A DNA stretch of 64,000 nt from Candidatus Fermentithermobacillus carboniphilus (lineage in GTDB: Bacteria > Bacillota > Sulfobacillia > Fermentithermobacillales > Fermentithermobacillaceae), in NCBI GenBank assembly GCA_018208355.1, contig CP062796.1:809217-873216 (forward strand). Reading direction: 5' to 3'. Under the pieces are notes generated by a model. It saw only the letters and a program-made list of their open reading frames with translations. It made no database searches and was not told the DNA's origin. Below are positions 32,917-41,561 of this stretch, piece after piece. Made by a program: the position numbers and the translations under genes. The stretch's first letter is position 1, and every line of letters starts with the position of its first letter.

Positions 32917-33177
32917 CTAACCCTCCCCACCCTGACTTAGCAGTTTCAAACGGTTTATCAGCATTTCTTCCGCTTCCTCGTATTCCTCTTCACTGATTTC
33001 CCCCTGCTCTAGGCTGACCTGTAGTTCTTTCAGTTTATCTTTGATGGACTCTTCAGTGACAAGCCTCTCCTTATCTGCTGCGTCTCTGATTCCCTCCAAC
33101 ACGGCAGTTCCGATCTTTGCGGGGACCAAGAAGAGGAGGTCGAGTAACAGCCCGGTCAACAGCACGGCAGATCTCAT
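32917..33177 (-). CDS. gvpG: Gas vesicle protein GvpG
   Basis: 86 residues. A hydrophobic N-terminus (LLTGLLLDLLFLVPAKIGTA) and a charged helical C-terminus (EQGEISEEEYEEAEEMLINR) match GvpG. It is an accessory assembly protein that interacts with GvpF/L and GvpA. Its ATG overlaps the stop of the GvpF/L gene by 4 bases, consistent with coupled translation. Confidence 0.88.
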   Translation of the reverse strand: MRSAVLLTGLLLDLLFLVPAKIGTAVLEGIRDAADKERLVTEESIKDKLKELQVSLEQGEISEEEYEEAEEMLINRLKLLSQGGEG

Positions 33178-33917
33178 CTCCCTTGAATCCTCAGTTCGAC
33201 AAAACTGTACGGAGGTAGGTTCGGCGTATATTTGAACTCAAGTTTTCCGGCGTGTTGGGCACCAAGGGCGGACATTTTATCCGAAAATTCCCTCTCTTTA
33301 CGCTTGTCAACGAGATATGAGGCATTAAGTATGCATTGCGGAGCCGCTATGCTGTGCAGGACTGCGTCTTCAGAAGCCGTTTTGAGTTCATGATGAATTG
33401 CCGACCCGTACCTATTCTGCCACCGGGAAGATAACTCCTCGACCTTCTTTCCTATCTGGACCATCAGTCCACGAGCCTCGTCAGGGGAGACTCTAGCCAG
33501 CTCTTTTCTAAGTCGAGAGAACTCTGGGTCTACCCTATCGAGTTCGGCTAAGACCGCCTCTCTGTTCCACATCACCTGCACGGCAGCTTCAACTTTCCCG
33601 TAAACCTTCTTTATCTCCGACTCGAACAAACTGTGGTTTTCCTGGAGGACGTGTTTTATGTCCTCATCGCTGTCTGCAACCATGCCAAATGCCGCAGGTA
33701 GAAGCGTAAACTCGCCCATAAGCCGGGTTTGAACCGCCAAATGGGCCTGAAGATTTTTTCGGGTAGGGTCAACGGCTTTATCCTCGATGGTGCTTATGAC
33801 CGCTGAAAGGCCAGAAGCAAAAATCGTGTACACCTGGGCGCCGTCGATACCGACAACGGGCAGAGTTATCTCATGAGATCCTGGAATAATTCCATAAATA
33901 TATTTGAAAGAGGTCAT
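33174..33917 (-). CDS. Gas vesicle protein GvpF/GvpL (copy 2)
   Basis: 247 residues: [40 protein letters not shown], then the central [20 protein letters not shown] and the final [20 protein letters not shown] and [15 protein letters not shown]. This is a full-length GvpF/L. It overlaps the CDC48-like gene upstream and gvpG downstream by 4 bases each, so these three are likely made in fixed ratio. Confidence 0.88.
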   Translation of the reverse strand: MTSFKYIYGIIPGSHEITLPVVGIDGAQVYTIFASGLSAVISTIEDKAVDPTRKNLQAHLAVQTRLMGEFTLLPAAFGMVADSDEDIKHVLQENHSLFESEIKKVYGKVEAAVQVMWNREAVLAELDRVDPEFSRLRKELARVSPDEARGLMVQIGKKVEELSSRWQNRYGSAIHHELKTASEDAVLHSIAAPQCILNASYLVDKRKEREFSDKMSALGAQHAGKLEFKYTPNLPPYSFVELRIQGR

Positions 33918-36043
33918 TTCTCTCGCCTCCAGCCCATGACAGCCGACTTCGCTTCCTCAAAATGTTTGCGACCTATTTTTAAATCCAAAGTCTGCGACTT
34001 ATTTCGCAAGAAATCCCTAATGGCAGCCATACCCGCTTCCCTGCATAAGGCCGCTATCTCTGAACCGTTCCAGCCTTCTGTAGCTTCAGCCAAGGCACGA
34101 TAATCCACATCATCGTCTACCGGCTTGCCTCGAGTATGAACCCTGAAAATCATTTCCCGCGCTTTTCGGTCGGGGAGCGGGAATTGTAGTCGCTTATCGA
34201 ACCGCCCGGGCCGCAGTATTGCCGGGTCAATGAGGTCAGGCCTATTAGTAGCAGCCAAAACGATCACGCCTCTCAACTCTTCGATCCCGTCCATCTCAGT
34301 TAAGAACTGGCTGATCACCCTGTCCACGGCATCGCTGCAACCTGACCTGCCTCGCTGAGGAACCAAAGAGTCAAACTCATCGAAAAATAGAATGCAGGGA
34401 CTGACCTGCTTCGCCTTCCTGAATACCTCGCGTACCGCTCTCTCAGATTCCCCCACGTATTTCGATAGAAGCTCAGGGCCTTTTACGGAGATGAAGTTCA
34501 CTCCACTTTCGTTGGCCAGGGCTTTTGCGACCAGAGTCTTGCCGGTACCTGGAGCTCCGTACAACAAGATCCCCTTGGGAGGCTTTATGCCGCTTTTTAG
34601 AAAAAGTTCAGGGTATTTTAACGGCCATTCCACGGTCTCTTTGAGCGTTTGTTTGACGCTTTCCAGACCCCCTACGTCTTCCCATGTTACATTGGGGACT
34701 TCGGCAAAAATCTCCCGGATGGCTGACGGTTCGATTTCCTTCATGGCTGCCAGGAAATCATCCATTGTGACCTCCAAATTCTGGAGTACGTCGTACCGGA
34801 TCTCATCTAACCGGAAACCGACATCCGGCAATATCCGTCTCACGGCGTTCATGGCAGCCTCCCGGCAAAGCGCCTCAAGGTCTGCGCCCACAAAACCGTG
34901 AGTTATCCGAGAAATCTCGTCCAGGTCGACGTCTTTGGCCAAAGGCATATCCCTCGTATGAATCTGGAGGATCTCGAGACGCGACGGCTGGTCGGGAACA
35001 CTTATCATAATCTCTCGGTCAAAGCGCCCCGGTCTTCTCAAAGCCGGGTCGAGGGAGTTTTGGAGGTTGGTAGCCGCTATGACGATCACGTCGCCTCTGG
35101 GCTCAAGTCCATCCATGAGCGAGAGGAGCTGGGCAACCACTCTCCTTTCTACCTGCTTCTCGACGCCCATTTCTTCTCTTTTGGGGGCGATGGCATCAAT
35201 CTCATCGATGAAGATGATGGCAGGGGTATTGGCCCTGGCTTCTTCAAATATCGCCCTTAGACGGGCCTCGCTCTCACCGTAAAATTTTCCCATTATTTCC
35301 GGCCCGCTTATGTGGAGGAAGTACGCCTCGGTCTCGCTTGCGACCGCTTTGGCAATGAGCGTCTTACCGCACCCTGGGGGCCCATAAAGTAAGACGCCCT
35401 TGGGAGGGTCTATCCCCAACCGCTCAAATACTTGCGGAAACTTGAGCGGAAGTTCTATCATCTCCCGGATCTTCCGTATCTCCCTGCGTAAGCCGCCAAT
35501 ATCTTCATAGGACACTTTCGGAGGTCTCGGTTTCGTCAGGACTTCGTCGATTTCAACGTGAGTCTGGGGACCAACTATGACAACGCCCGGAGGACTAACC
35601 GATACAACGCTGAAATCCTGCCGGCGGATGCCGAAGAGATTAACCCTGACAACGTTGCCTTCCATTACCGGCAATCCCACAAGGTGTTTGCTCATATATG
35701 CAACATCACGTTCTTGAAGTGTACCCGGAGACAAAGTCAAAGACTGCAACTTCACTTTCAAGGCCTCTCGGCATTCGACCTTATGTACCGTCACTTGGTC
35801 ATCCAGAGAAACTTGTGAATTTCTACGCAGGATGCCGTCCATCTGGATGATCGACTTGCCCCGGTCTTCGCTATATGCGGGCATGACCCTAGCTACGGTC
35901 TTTCCCTTACCGCAGATTTGCACCACGTCGCCTACCGCCGCGCCAATTTTATGAAAGTCATCAGGGTCCATCCTGACTATACCGCGCCCAACATCCCGCG
36001 TATTGGCTTCCACAACACGCAATGTGACGTAGAGACGCTCCAT
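33914..36043 (-). CDS. CDC48/VAT-type double AAA+ ATPase within the gvp cluster
   Basis: 709 residues from ATG 36043. Residues 1-85 form the CDC48 double-psi barrel N domain ([40 protein letters not shown]), followed by the second N subdomain. D1 has Walker A GPPGCGKT and Walker [14 protein letters not shown]2 has GAPGTGKT and [13 protein letters not shown], each with its arginine-finger region ([18 protein letters not shown]). These hexameric unfoldases pull proteins out of complexes. Inside a gvp operon it probably remodels vesicle proteins during assembly or takes vesicles apart (inference). The C-terminal tail lacks a proteasome-type HbYX motif. Confidence 0.92.
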   Translation of the reverse strand: MERLYVTLRVVEANTRDVGRGIVRMDPDDFHKIGAAVGDVVQICGKGKTVARVMPAYSEDRGKSIIQMDGILRRNSQVSLDDQVTVHKVECREALKVKLQSLTLSPGTLQERDVAYMSKHLVGLPVMEGNVVRVNLFGIRRQDFSVVSVSPPGVVIVGPQTHVEIDEVLTKPRPPKVSYEDIGGLRREIRKIREMIELPLKFPQVFERLGIDPPKGVLLYGPPGCGKTLIAKAVASETEAYFLHISGPEIMGKFYGESEARLRAIFEEARANTPAIIFIDEIDAIAPKREEMGVEKQVERRVVAQLLSLMDGLEPRGDVIVIAATNLQNSLDPALRRPGRFDREIMISVPDQPSRLEILQIHTRDMPLAKDVDLDEISRITHGFVGADLEALCREAAMNAVRRILPDVGFRLDEIRYDVLQNLEVTMDDFLAAMKEIEPSAIREIFAEVPNVTWEDVGGLESVKQTLKETVEWPLKYPELFLKSGIKPPKGILLYGAPGTGKTLVAKALANESGVNFISVKGPELLSKYVGESERAVREVFRKAKQVSPCILFFDEFDSLVPQRGRSGCSDAVDRVISQFLTEMDGIEELRGVIVLAATNRPDLIDPAILRPGRFDKRLQFPLPDRKAREMIFRVHTRGKPVDDDVDYRALAEATEGWNGSEIAALCREAGMAAIRDFLRNKSQTLDLKIGRKHFEEAKSAVMGWRREK

Positions 36044-36049
36044 GATCAA

Positions 36050-36532
36050 TCATCCCTTGTCAATGGAGATCTCCAATATTCCGTTCCTGTACGCAGTCGC
36101 AAGACTTTCGCACTTCACTCCAGGAGGAAGAACGACGTCTTTAATATATGTGCGGTCCCCATCTCGTGCTCTTAGTTTGAGGATGTTCTCACGAATTTCA
36201 ACGCTGATGTTTTCTGCAGCCACTCCGGGGATTTCGACGACCACGAGCACCCGGTCTTTTTCGTCGAATATATCTACCAGCGGCTCTCTTGCTTCTGACA
36301 CGGCAGCAAAAGACCGCACCTTAAAACCACTTTCGGAGTTAGCTTGCGAAAGTCCGCCGGCAATGGTCTTGATGCTAAATCCGTACATCCCCCTGGCTCC
36401 TTTCGGAAGGTTGCGGATCTCACCTGTCTGGGCGATTACACCTTGTTCGGTCACCTCTTTCACTAGGTTGATGAGCCCTTCAATACCTGATAAGAACTGA
36501 CCAAGACCAGAAGGTTCATTCCTTTTCGTCAT
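36050..36532 (-). CDS. Hsp20/alpha-crystallin-like gas vesicle protein (GvpH-like)
   Basis: 160 residues from ATG 36532. The N-terminal 80 residues are specific (FLSGIEGLINLVKEVTEQG). Residues about 80-160 are an alpha-crystallin domain (REPLVDIFDEKDRVLVVVEI, PGVAAENISVEIRENILKL, and the last strands AYRNGILEISIDKG). GvpH in haloarchaea has the same fold and acts as chaperone and in gvp regulation. It overlaps gvpN by 17 bases and is 7 bases ahead of the CDC48-like gene. Confidence 0.85.
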   Translation of the reverse strand: MTKRNEPSGLGQFLSGIEGLINLVKEVTEQGVIAQTGEIRNLPKGARGMYGFSIKTIAGGLSQANSESGFKVRSFAAVSEAREPLVDIFDEKDRVLVVVEIPGVAAENISVEIRENILKLRARDGDRTYIKDVVLPPGVKCESLATAYRNGILEISIDKG

Positions 36533-37454
36533 CGTACTGCCTCCAATCGCCGTAAGCACGGATCGTCTCCTTGATGGTCTGTACAACAACGGGCCTTTCC
36601 TGTTCGGGGATCTCGGGAATCAATGCATACATGCAGATCCGTTCAAACTCCGGGTCAGAACTTACAGCGTGAACACCCTTAAGCCGCATAAGTTTGCCAA
36701 CCAATATCGAAGACCTGATCGAAGGCAGGTACTTATTGGCTTTCACTTCCCGGACTTTTCTAACCATGTTGACCACGCGTTTTGCGTCCTCGGGCAATAG
36801 ATCCGCCTTCGCCATGCATATGGCGCTCTCGGTCTCTTCGTCAAAATTGCCTAGCTCTATAGTGGCCATCCGGTCCAAGAGAGCGTCGGCGGTCTTTTGG
36901 ATACCTGCATAATCTCTGGGATTACTTGTGAAAATGGCGGCGAAATCTGGGTGGACTTTTAGATATCCACCATAACCCGATACGAGCGGGAGGGGCAACA
37001 AGCGTTCTTCCAAGACTGGCAAGAACACGTTATTGGTCTCAGGCCTTGATCTTGTAAATTCGTCATATATGAGAGTGTAGCCGTTCTTGCAGGCCTCAAG
37101 CAGTACTCCATGAGTCCAGTAAAGGCTGGTGCTTTCCTCTGCCCTTACGACAGTGCGGATGTAGTTGTCCAGCACTTTTTTCCGTATATAGCCCTGGAGG
37201 CCCCCAACGAAATCGGAAGCAGCCAAATCGTAATCTCCGTATATGATCATGGCGGGCCGCCCGATTTTCGCTGCAACGTGCATGGCCAGCGTGGTCTTTC
37301 CTACTCCGGCAGGCCCCTTGAAATGGATGGGCAAACCAACCTTCACGTAGTCCAACGCGCGCGAGGTTATCTCACGGATATACGGAGTTTCCACAAAGTC
37401 TTCTCCAGGTTTGGGTAAAAAGGTGGTGAGGGATTCTTTAATATTCTCGGTCAT
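36516..37454 (-). CDS. gvpN: Gas vesicle protein GvpN, MoxR-type AAA+ ATPase
   Basis: 312 residues with FVETPYIREITSRALDYVKV at the start, Walker A KGPAGVGKTTLAMHVA, Walker B YTLIYDEFTRSRPETNN, sensor FAAIFTSNPRDYAG and an arginine near ADALLDRMATIEL. GvpN is a hexameric ATPase needed for vesicles to enlarge from cones to full cylinders. All catalytic motifs are intact. Confidence 0.93.
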   Translation of the reverse strand: MTENIKESLTTFLPKPGEDFVETPYIREITSRALDYVKVGLPIHFKGPAGVGKTTLAMHVAAKIGRPAMIIYGDYDLAASDFVGGLQGYIRKKVLDNYIRTVVRAEESTSLYWTHGVLLEACKNGYTLIYDEFTRSRPETNNVFLPVLEERLLPLPLVSGYGGYLKVHPDFAAIFTSNPRDYAGIQKTADALLDRMATIELGNFDEETESAICMAKADLLPEDAKRVVNMVRKVREVKANKYLPSIRSSILVGKLMRLKGVHAVSSDPEFERICMYALIPEIPEQERPVVVQTIKETIRAYGDWRQYDDEKE

Positions 37455-37490
37455 GTTGTTATCGACCTCGCCCCATTTCGAATGTACAAT

Positions 37491-37865
37491 CTAATAAACG
37501 ATCTCACCCGGCTTTTGCCTGTAAGAAGGCGACAAAGCGGATTGTTGTGATTTCGATGAGTCGATATCTAGCGGATGATATATAGACGCAACCCTTAACC
37601 TGGTGAGCGCGCGATTTTTGTCGATAGTTTTGGAGAGCCTCGCTTGGGCTTTCATGAGGCGCCGTCTGAATCGCCCGGTAGCCGATTGAATTTTGTCTTT
37701 ACGCTTTGTTTCTGTTTCTAAAAGCCGGAGCAAGCCGCGGTCGAGAAGCCTTTCTTGCAGAACCCATCCCTTTTCCGATAGTCCATAATCCTTCATCCTG
37801 GCAAGCATAAGGCCGCTTGCGACATGCCGCGTTTTAAGTGTTTTCACCGGTCTCGTAGACTGCAT
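37491..37865 (-). CDS. Basic helical protein of the gas vesicle cluster, unrecognised
   Basis: 124 residues with a strongly basic helical middle (KRKDKIQSATGRFRRRLMKA, SKTIDKNRALTRLRV). Start ATG 37865 follows GGGGGAGAAATCACC. It overlaps the coiled-coil gene upstream by 32 bases and lies 36 bases ahead of gvpN. I know no family for it. Charge and position suggest it binds an acidic partner such as the coiled-coil protein or a nucleic acid. It is probably real because spacing and ribosome binding site fit the operon. Confidence 0.6.
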   Translation of the reverse strand: MQSTRPVKTLKTRHVASGLMLARMKDYGLSEKGWVLQERLLDRGLLRLLETETKRKDKIQSATGRFRRRLMKAQARLSKTIDKNRALTRLRVASIYHPLDIDSSKSQQSALSPSYRQKPGEIVY

Positions 37866-38478
37866 GGTGATTTCTCCCCCTATCCCTTAAGAGGCGATCA
37901 AGAAGGGTCTTCTCTGTCAATCTCAGATTTTTGACATCTTCAGTCCTTAAAAGTTCGCCTTTTTTAAGAAGATTTTTAAGTTTTTGATTCAGGCCTTTTA
38001 TAGCCTTATTGAACGTTCTCAACCTTTGCTCCATATCCAGAAAAGTGCCGAGGATGCGGTCTGCTTCATTTTCCATCTCGTCTCGTATCTCTTTTAGAAC
38101 CGCATAAAGATTCTTTTCGTTTGCCTCCAGTACTTTGTTTCTCATTAGGGCCAGCCTGACCCGTTCACGTGAAAGGTAATCCTTCAAGATTTCTTCCAGT
38201 CGTTTTTGTTCGATCTCCAGTTCGACCCTCTTACTTTCCAGGAGCTGCATGACGTCATCCATCATGGCATCGAAATCTTTTTTTCGGAGAGAACAGTTTT
38301 TGGCCAAAATTTCTTTGAGCCTGGTACTAACCTCTTCCCTTTCACGGAATGCAGCGGTCAAATCGGTATTCGCGTCCCGGATAGCGCGGTATGCAGTATC
38401 GATGAGAAACCTGATACTCTCTACTTTGGACTCATATGAATCTAATAGCTCGACGATCAACTGTTTGATATCGTGCAT
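37834..38478 (-). CDS. Coiled-coil protein of the gas vesicle cluster, unrecognised
   Basis: 214 residues from ATG 38478, after TGAGGTGGTACCGG. An upstream ATG at 38568 that touches the gvpA stop would add a Cys-containing 30-residue leader. Almost the whole protein is charged helix with heptads, for example MMDDVMQLLESKRVELEIEQ and LYAVLKEIRDEMENEADRIL. It sits directly after gvpA and before gvpN, the place where accessory GvpP/Q/R/T-like or GvpC-like proteins stand in other clusters. No GvpC repeat is visible. A shell-bracing or bundling role is possible (inference). Confidence 0.65.
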   Translation of the reverse strand: MHDIKQLIVELLDSYESKVESIRFLIDTAYRAIRDANTDLTAAFREREEVSTRLKEILAKNCSLRKKDFDAMMDDVMQLLESKRVELEIEQKRLEEILKDYLSRERVRLALMRNKVLEANEKNLYAVLKEIRDEMENEADRILGTFLDMEQRLRTFNKAIKGLNQKLKNLLKKGELLRTEDVKNLRLTEKTLLDRLLRDRGRNHHAVYETGENT

Positions 38479-38567
38479 CCGGTACCACCTCAAACTGGAG
38501 ATAGGAATTGGCAAGGTACGCTCTTCACACACGAGGATGCCTTGGCAATTCCCCCCACAGTGACTCA

Positions 38568-38771
38568 TCAGGCCTCGCTGGTGAGCCCTACCGCTTCGGC
38601 ATATCTGAGATAGGTCTCCACCGAGGCAACCACGACTCTCGCCTCAATGGCCAAGAGTTCTAAACCAAGCACGGATACCCTTGCCCACGCATCAATCACA
38701 ACGCCCTGCGTAAGAATCCTATCGATAACCTCAGCAAGCCCTGAGGGTGCGAGCGCCGTCTTCACTGCCAT
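38568..38771 (-). CDS. gvpA: Major gas vesicle shell protein GvpA
   Basis: 67 residues, the shortest and most conserved of the three GvpA-family genes here: [53 protein letters not shown]. It matches canonical GvpA almost throughout. The ribosome binding site AAGGAGGTGAGGAGAC is near perfect, as expected for the most abundant protein of the cluster. GvpA polymerises into ribs that form the gas-permeable, water-excluding shell. Confidence 0.96.
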   Translation of the reverse strand: MAVKTALAPSGLAEVIDRILTQGVVIDAWARVSVLGLELLAIEARVVVASVETYLRYAEAVGLTSEA

Positions 38772-38850
38772 GTCTCCTCACCTCCTTCTAAGGTGGTATG
38801 GCGATCATGAGCCGCTTGGCCCCCACCTTTCCGATGGCAAACGGATCGGG

Positions 38851-39096
38851 TCATCCGACCGGCCGGGCATGCGACCTGTTGAATACCCCTGGTACCGGCT
38901 TCTCACAACGCGCCCCGCACTTGGGACAATACCTGTAATTCCTCCAAAACCGCCAGGCCTCTCCGCAGTTGCTGCAGGTGATAGTCAACCGCTCCCCACA
39001 CTGCGTGCAGTAAGTTTCGAAGGCAGCAACGGGTCGGCCGCAACTCGGACACTTGATCGCACCCAATGAAAGCCCCCCTAGATTTACCTCCTGCAT
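38851..39096 (-). CDS. Double zinc-ribbon protein upstream of gvpA
   Basis: 81 residues. Cys pairs CPSCGRP, CTQCGERL, CSNCGEAW and CPKCGARC make two four-Cys zinc ribbons. The remaining tail is basic. It is the first gene of the gvp cluster. TTG 39066, preceded by AGGGGGGCTTTCA, is an alternative start with a better ribosome binding site. It could be a regulator or a docking protein related in function to the finger fused to the GvpA-family protein at 32529-32912 (inference). Confidence 0.65.
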   Translation of the reverse strand: MQEVNLGGLSLGAIKCPSCGRPVAAFETYCTQCGERLTITCSNCGEAWRFWRNYRYCPKCGARCEKPVPGVFNRSHARPVG

Positions 39097-39360
39097 TGGT
39101 TCGATCTAACTTATGTCACCCCTACTTGCCGTGTTACTATTGACGCTTCTTTGGTATGCGACGAAACAATCTCGATGGGGCACGTACAGGCGTTCCTCCC
39201 TGCGAAGCAAGCACGACGAGGCCGGGCATACGCGCATGCTCGTGAACCGGGCATTATGAAAAAAACTAAGACTGACGGTACGCCGGCAGGTGAAACTCAA
39301 GGCTTCTTCGCCTCGGCAAGCCGCGATGCCCTGTCAGACTTCACTCAACCCTCAGATAGG

Positions 39361-39780
39361 TCATTGCTCAACTAACTGTTGAGGAACACCGTCAAGTTCG
39401 TTGTCCGTGTCAGGAGTATCCTGCGGGCTATCCCTACTCGGTGCTGACTCCTCTTCTCTCTTCTCTGAGTTTGGAGGGACATATTCAACTATTTTGAGCG
39501 TCCCCACTTCCACAAAAGTCGGAGCCGAACCGCCCACTGGTTCCTGCTGTCTGGTAGACAAACCTTCTCGAGGCTTTTGCACGAATATGGTAAGCCCGTT
39601 TGCGCTCTGCCTCACCGTCGGCGCCCCTGAACATGAGATAATAAGCCAGATGGCCCTGAGCTTTGCTTTGCAGATCCGGATGAACCTCTTAAACCCTTGT
39701 CGTGAGCGTTCAAGAACTTCTTTTACCCCATGCACCGCCCAACCGTCGTCCCGAGTTCCTCTCAAGTGCATCTCCCCCAA
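39361..39780 (-). CDS. Hypothetical protein between the SPOCS-like and gvp genes
   Basis: Up to 139 residues; TTG 39765 behind GGGGGAGATGCAC may be the true start. The N-terminal third is basic (RSRQGFKRFIRICKAKLRAI), the rest acidic and Pro/Ser-rich (KREEESAPSRDSPQDTPDTD). No family recognised. Same strand and direction as the SPOCS-like gene upstream (61-base gap). A frame on the opposite strand overlaps it but looks like noise. Confidence 0.45.
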   Translation of the reverse strand: MGEMHLRGTRDDGWAVHGVKEVLERSRQGFKRFIRICKAKLRAIWLIISCSGAPTVRQSANGLTIFVQKPREGLSTRQQEPVGGSAPTFVEVGTLKIVEYVPPNSEKREEESAPSRDSPQDTPDTDNELDGVPQQLVEQ

Positions 39781-39841
39781 TCCAAGTCATAAATATTGTG
39801 GAGAGAACAGGAGTGAGCCTGTCTCTCCACACCTCGGGACC

Positions 39842-40387
39842 TTACGGGTCGATAGGATTGTCTACGGGGTTCGGTACATCGGGATCCAGCACTACTTTGA
39901 CACTCTTGAGCTGGCAAGTTTGACACGTGAACGGACCTATCTGAATCTGGCCGAACACCGACCCACCGCCGGGAGTAATCCCCGTTCCGGTGCAAGTCAA
40001 AGTAGGCGTTGTGCAACCTCCTGCAGTGACCTTGATCTGGTTGGTCGGCCCGAGAACTCCCTGAACAGTCCTAGTTGCCTGTAGGAGCACAACACTGTTA
40101 TCGTCAAGGAGCACGGTGAAGTATATTGTTGCGTTGAACTGCACCTCGAGCGTCCCGGCAACATCTACTATCTGCATAGTACCCGGGAAAATGGTTGCCG
40201 CACAACTTATGATCTGCTGGATGGTTCTTCCCGCAGGAGCGGCTACAGTGATAACTCCGGATGTCGTAGCCTGGAAACTCTTCGTGACCAGTACCTCTAC
40301 AGAACACAACCGGACCGCTGAACTAGGTGTTCCTGCGAACGTCTGCAGAAAGGAATCCGCGCCTGGTGTCAGGTTTACATCTCCCAT
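39842..40387 (-). CDS. SPOCS/DUF3794-like protein, possibly spore-coat associated
   Basis: 181 residues, rich in Thr, Val and Gly, with little charge. The stretch EVLVTKSFQATTSGVITVAA ... IVDVAGTLEVQFNATIYFTV ... VVLLQATRTVQGVLG is like the repeat of SPOCS-type spore coat and SipL proteins. The C-terminus has CTTPTLTC and FTCQTCQLK cysteines and a DPDVPNPVDNPIDP tail. No signal peptide. AGGGAGGGAGAGCG precedes the ATG. The assignment is by pattern only. If right, it puts a sporulation gene beside the gas vesicle genes. Confidence 0.5.
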   Translation of the reverse strand: MGDVNLTPGADSFLQTFAGTPSSAVRLCSVEVLVTKSFQATTSGVITVAAPAGRTIQQIISCAATIFPGTMQIVDVAGTLEVQFNATIYFTVLLDDNSVVLLQATRTVQGVLGPTNQIKVTAGGCTTPTLTCTGTGITPGGGSVFGQIQIGPFTCQTCQLKSVKVVLDPDVPNPVDNPIDP

Positions 40388-40699
40388 CGCTCTCCCTCCC
40401 TTCTTTCATCTCCGAGTCGCTACATAATACGCACGAGGGGTCGACGGTGTTACGTAAACTTGAGACACACAATCTCAGTGAAACCGGGCAAAGCCAACAA
40501 AACGCAACATATTACGTAAAGCCCGCCTCAGGGGCAAGGCAGATGTACTTCTTAACGGTGTTGCGGTCGAGGCCGATCTGTAATACATCGACATACTCAC
40601 ATTCGAAGCCCAGGTAGACACTCAAAAGACACTCTTCGGTTGCCGGATGTAGGAGTACAGAGCATCTGTGGCGTATTCATTTATCCAGAGGTGACATCA

Positions 40700-41260
40700 T
40701 TGACTGAACAAGAACGCCTGTTTTGGGTAAGTAAGGCCATGGCTCTCGGAGCATCCCAGGCATGGATGATTGCCATCGACGATGTTGTGATGGACCCAAG
40801 GGCCCGCCTGAAATGCCGCGTTCCGCTGTGTTCGAGCTTCGGCAAGAACCTCATGTGTCCTCCGTTCCTCCTTTCATACAGGGAGAGCGAGGAAGCGATC
40901 AGGAGGTATAACTGGGGTTTGCTGGTAAAGCTAGAAGTACAGGCCATAATTGAAAGAGACCGTGACTTAATCCACGCCGGTGCACTTGATCTCCACAAGA
41001 TCATAAATCAGCTGGAAAAGGTAGCATTCGAGAGAGGGTACAGGTTTGCTGCCGGGCTAATCGGCGGGACGTGCAGACTGTGTGACAGGTGCGCGGCAGA
41101 AACGGGAGGAACCATTTGCAGGCATCCGTTTGAAGCAAGGCCTTCGATGGAAGCAATGGGCATTGATGTAGTGGCTACACTTGAGCGGCTAGGTATCGAA
41201 GCACCAGAATTTCCCCCGAGGGACAAAGTGGAGTGGATCGGCCTGCTATTGCTCGAGTAG
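40700..41260 (+). CDS. DUF2284 family predicted metal-binding protein
   Basis: 186 residues from TTG 40700 (GAGGTGACATCA upstream). Cys motifs CRVPLCSSFGKNLMCPPF near 50 and GTCRLCDRC ... GTICRHP near 125-145, then FEARPSMEAMGIDVVATLER, are the DUF2284 landmarks. The eight or so Cys could hold one or two Fe-S clusters. Found in anaerobes with no settled role. Transcribed alone; it faces the NCS1 permease operon across a hairpin. Confidence 0.85.
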   Translation: MTEQERLFWVSKAMALGASQAWMIAIDDVVMDPRARLKCRVPLCSSFGKNLMCPPFLLSYRESEEAIRRYNWGLLVKLEVQAIIERDRDLIHAGALDLHKIINQLEKVAFERGYRFAAGLIGGTCRLCDRCAAETGGTICRHPFEARPSMEAMGIDVVATLERLGIEAPEFPPRDKVEWIGLLLLE

Positions 41261-41516
41261 GTCTAGGAGGGGAAACAGTGAGCGGGAATAGATACGCGAA
41301 AGAGAAAGCCTGAATAGTCACGGACATACAAATTGGCTTCCCAATTGGCATTTAGTTGACTGGTACCTCCTACTTGGTCACCTCCAACTCGAGCTCCCTT
41401 AGTGACCCAACGCTCAGGCACTCTGTGCCACCCCAGACCCCTTTCGAATTCGGAGGGCACTGTCGAGAAACTCATTTGATTCCAAAACGTGGTTATGTCC
41501 CTGCTCTTATCTTATA

Positions 41517-41548
41517 ACCGGGGGACGGGATGGAACCCCGCCCCCGGT
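41517..41548. terminator. GC-rich hairpin between convergent genes
   Basis: ACCGGGGG (41517-41524) pairs with CCCCCGGT (41541-41548). After a one-base bulge, CGGG pairs with CCCG. It lies between the DUF2284 gene and the NCS1 permease, whose 3' ends face each other. No T-run. Confidence 0.5.
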
Positions 41549-41561
41549 AAGAGTCAATGTT

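Noticed and set aside
39401..40084. 227-residue open frame on the plus strand
   Set aside because: Overlaps two better minus-strand genes, has no ribosome binding site and a composition typical of an antisense frame.
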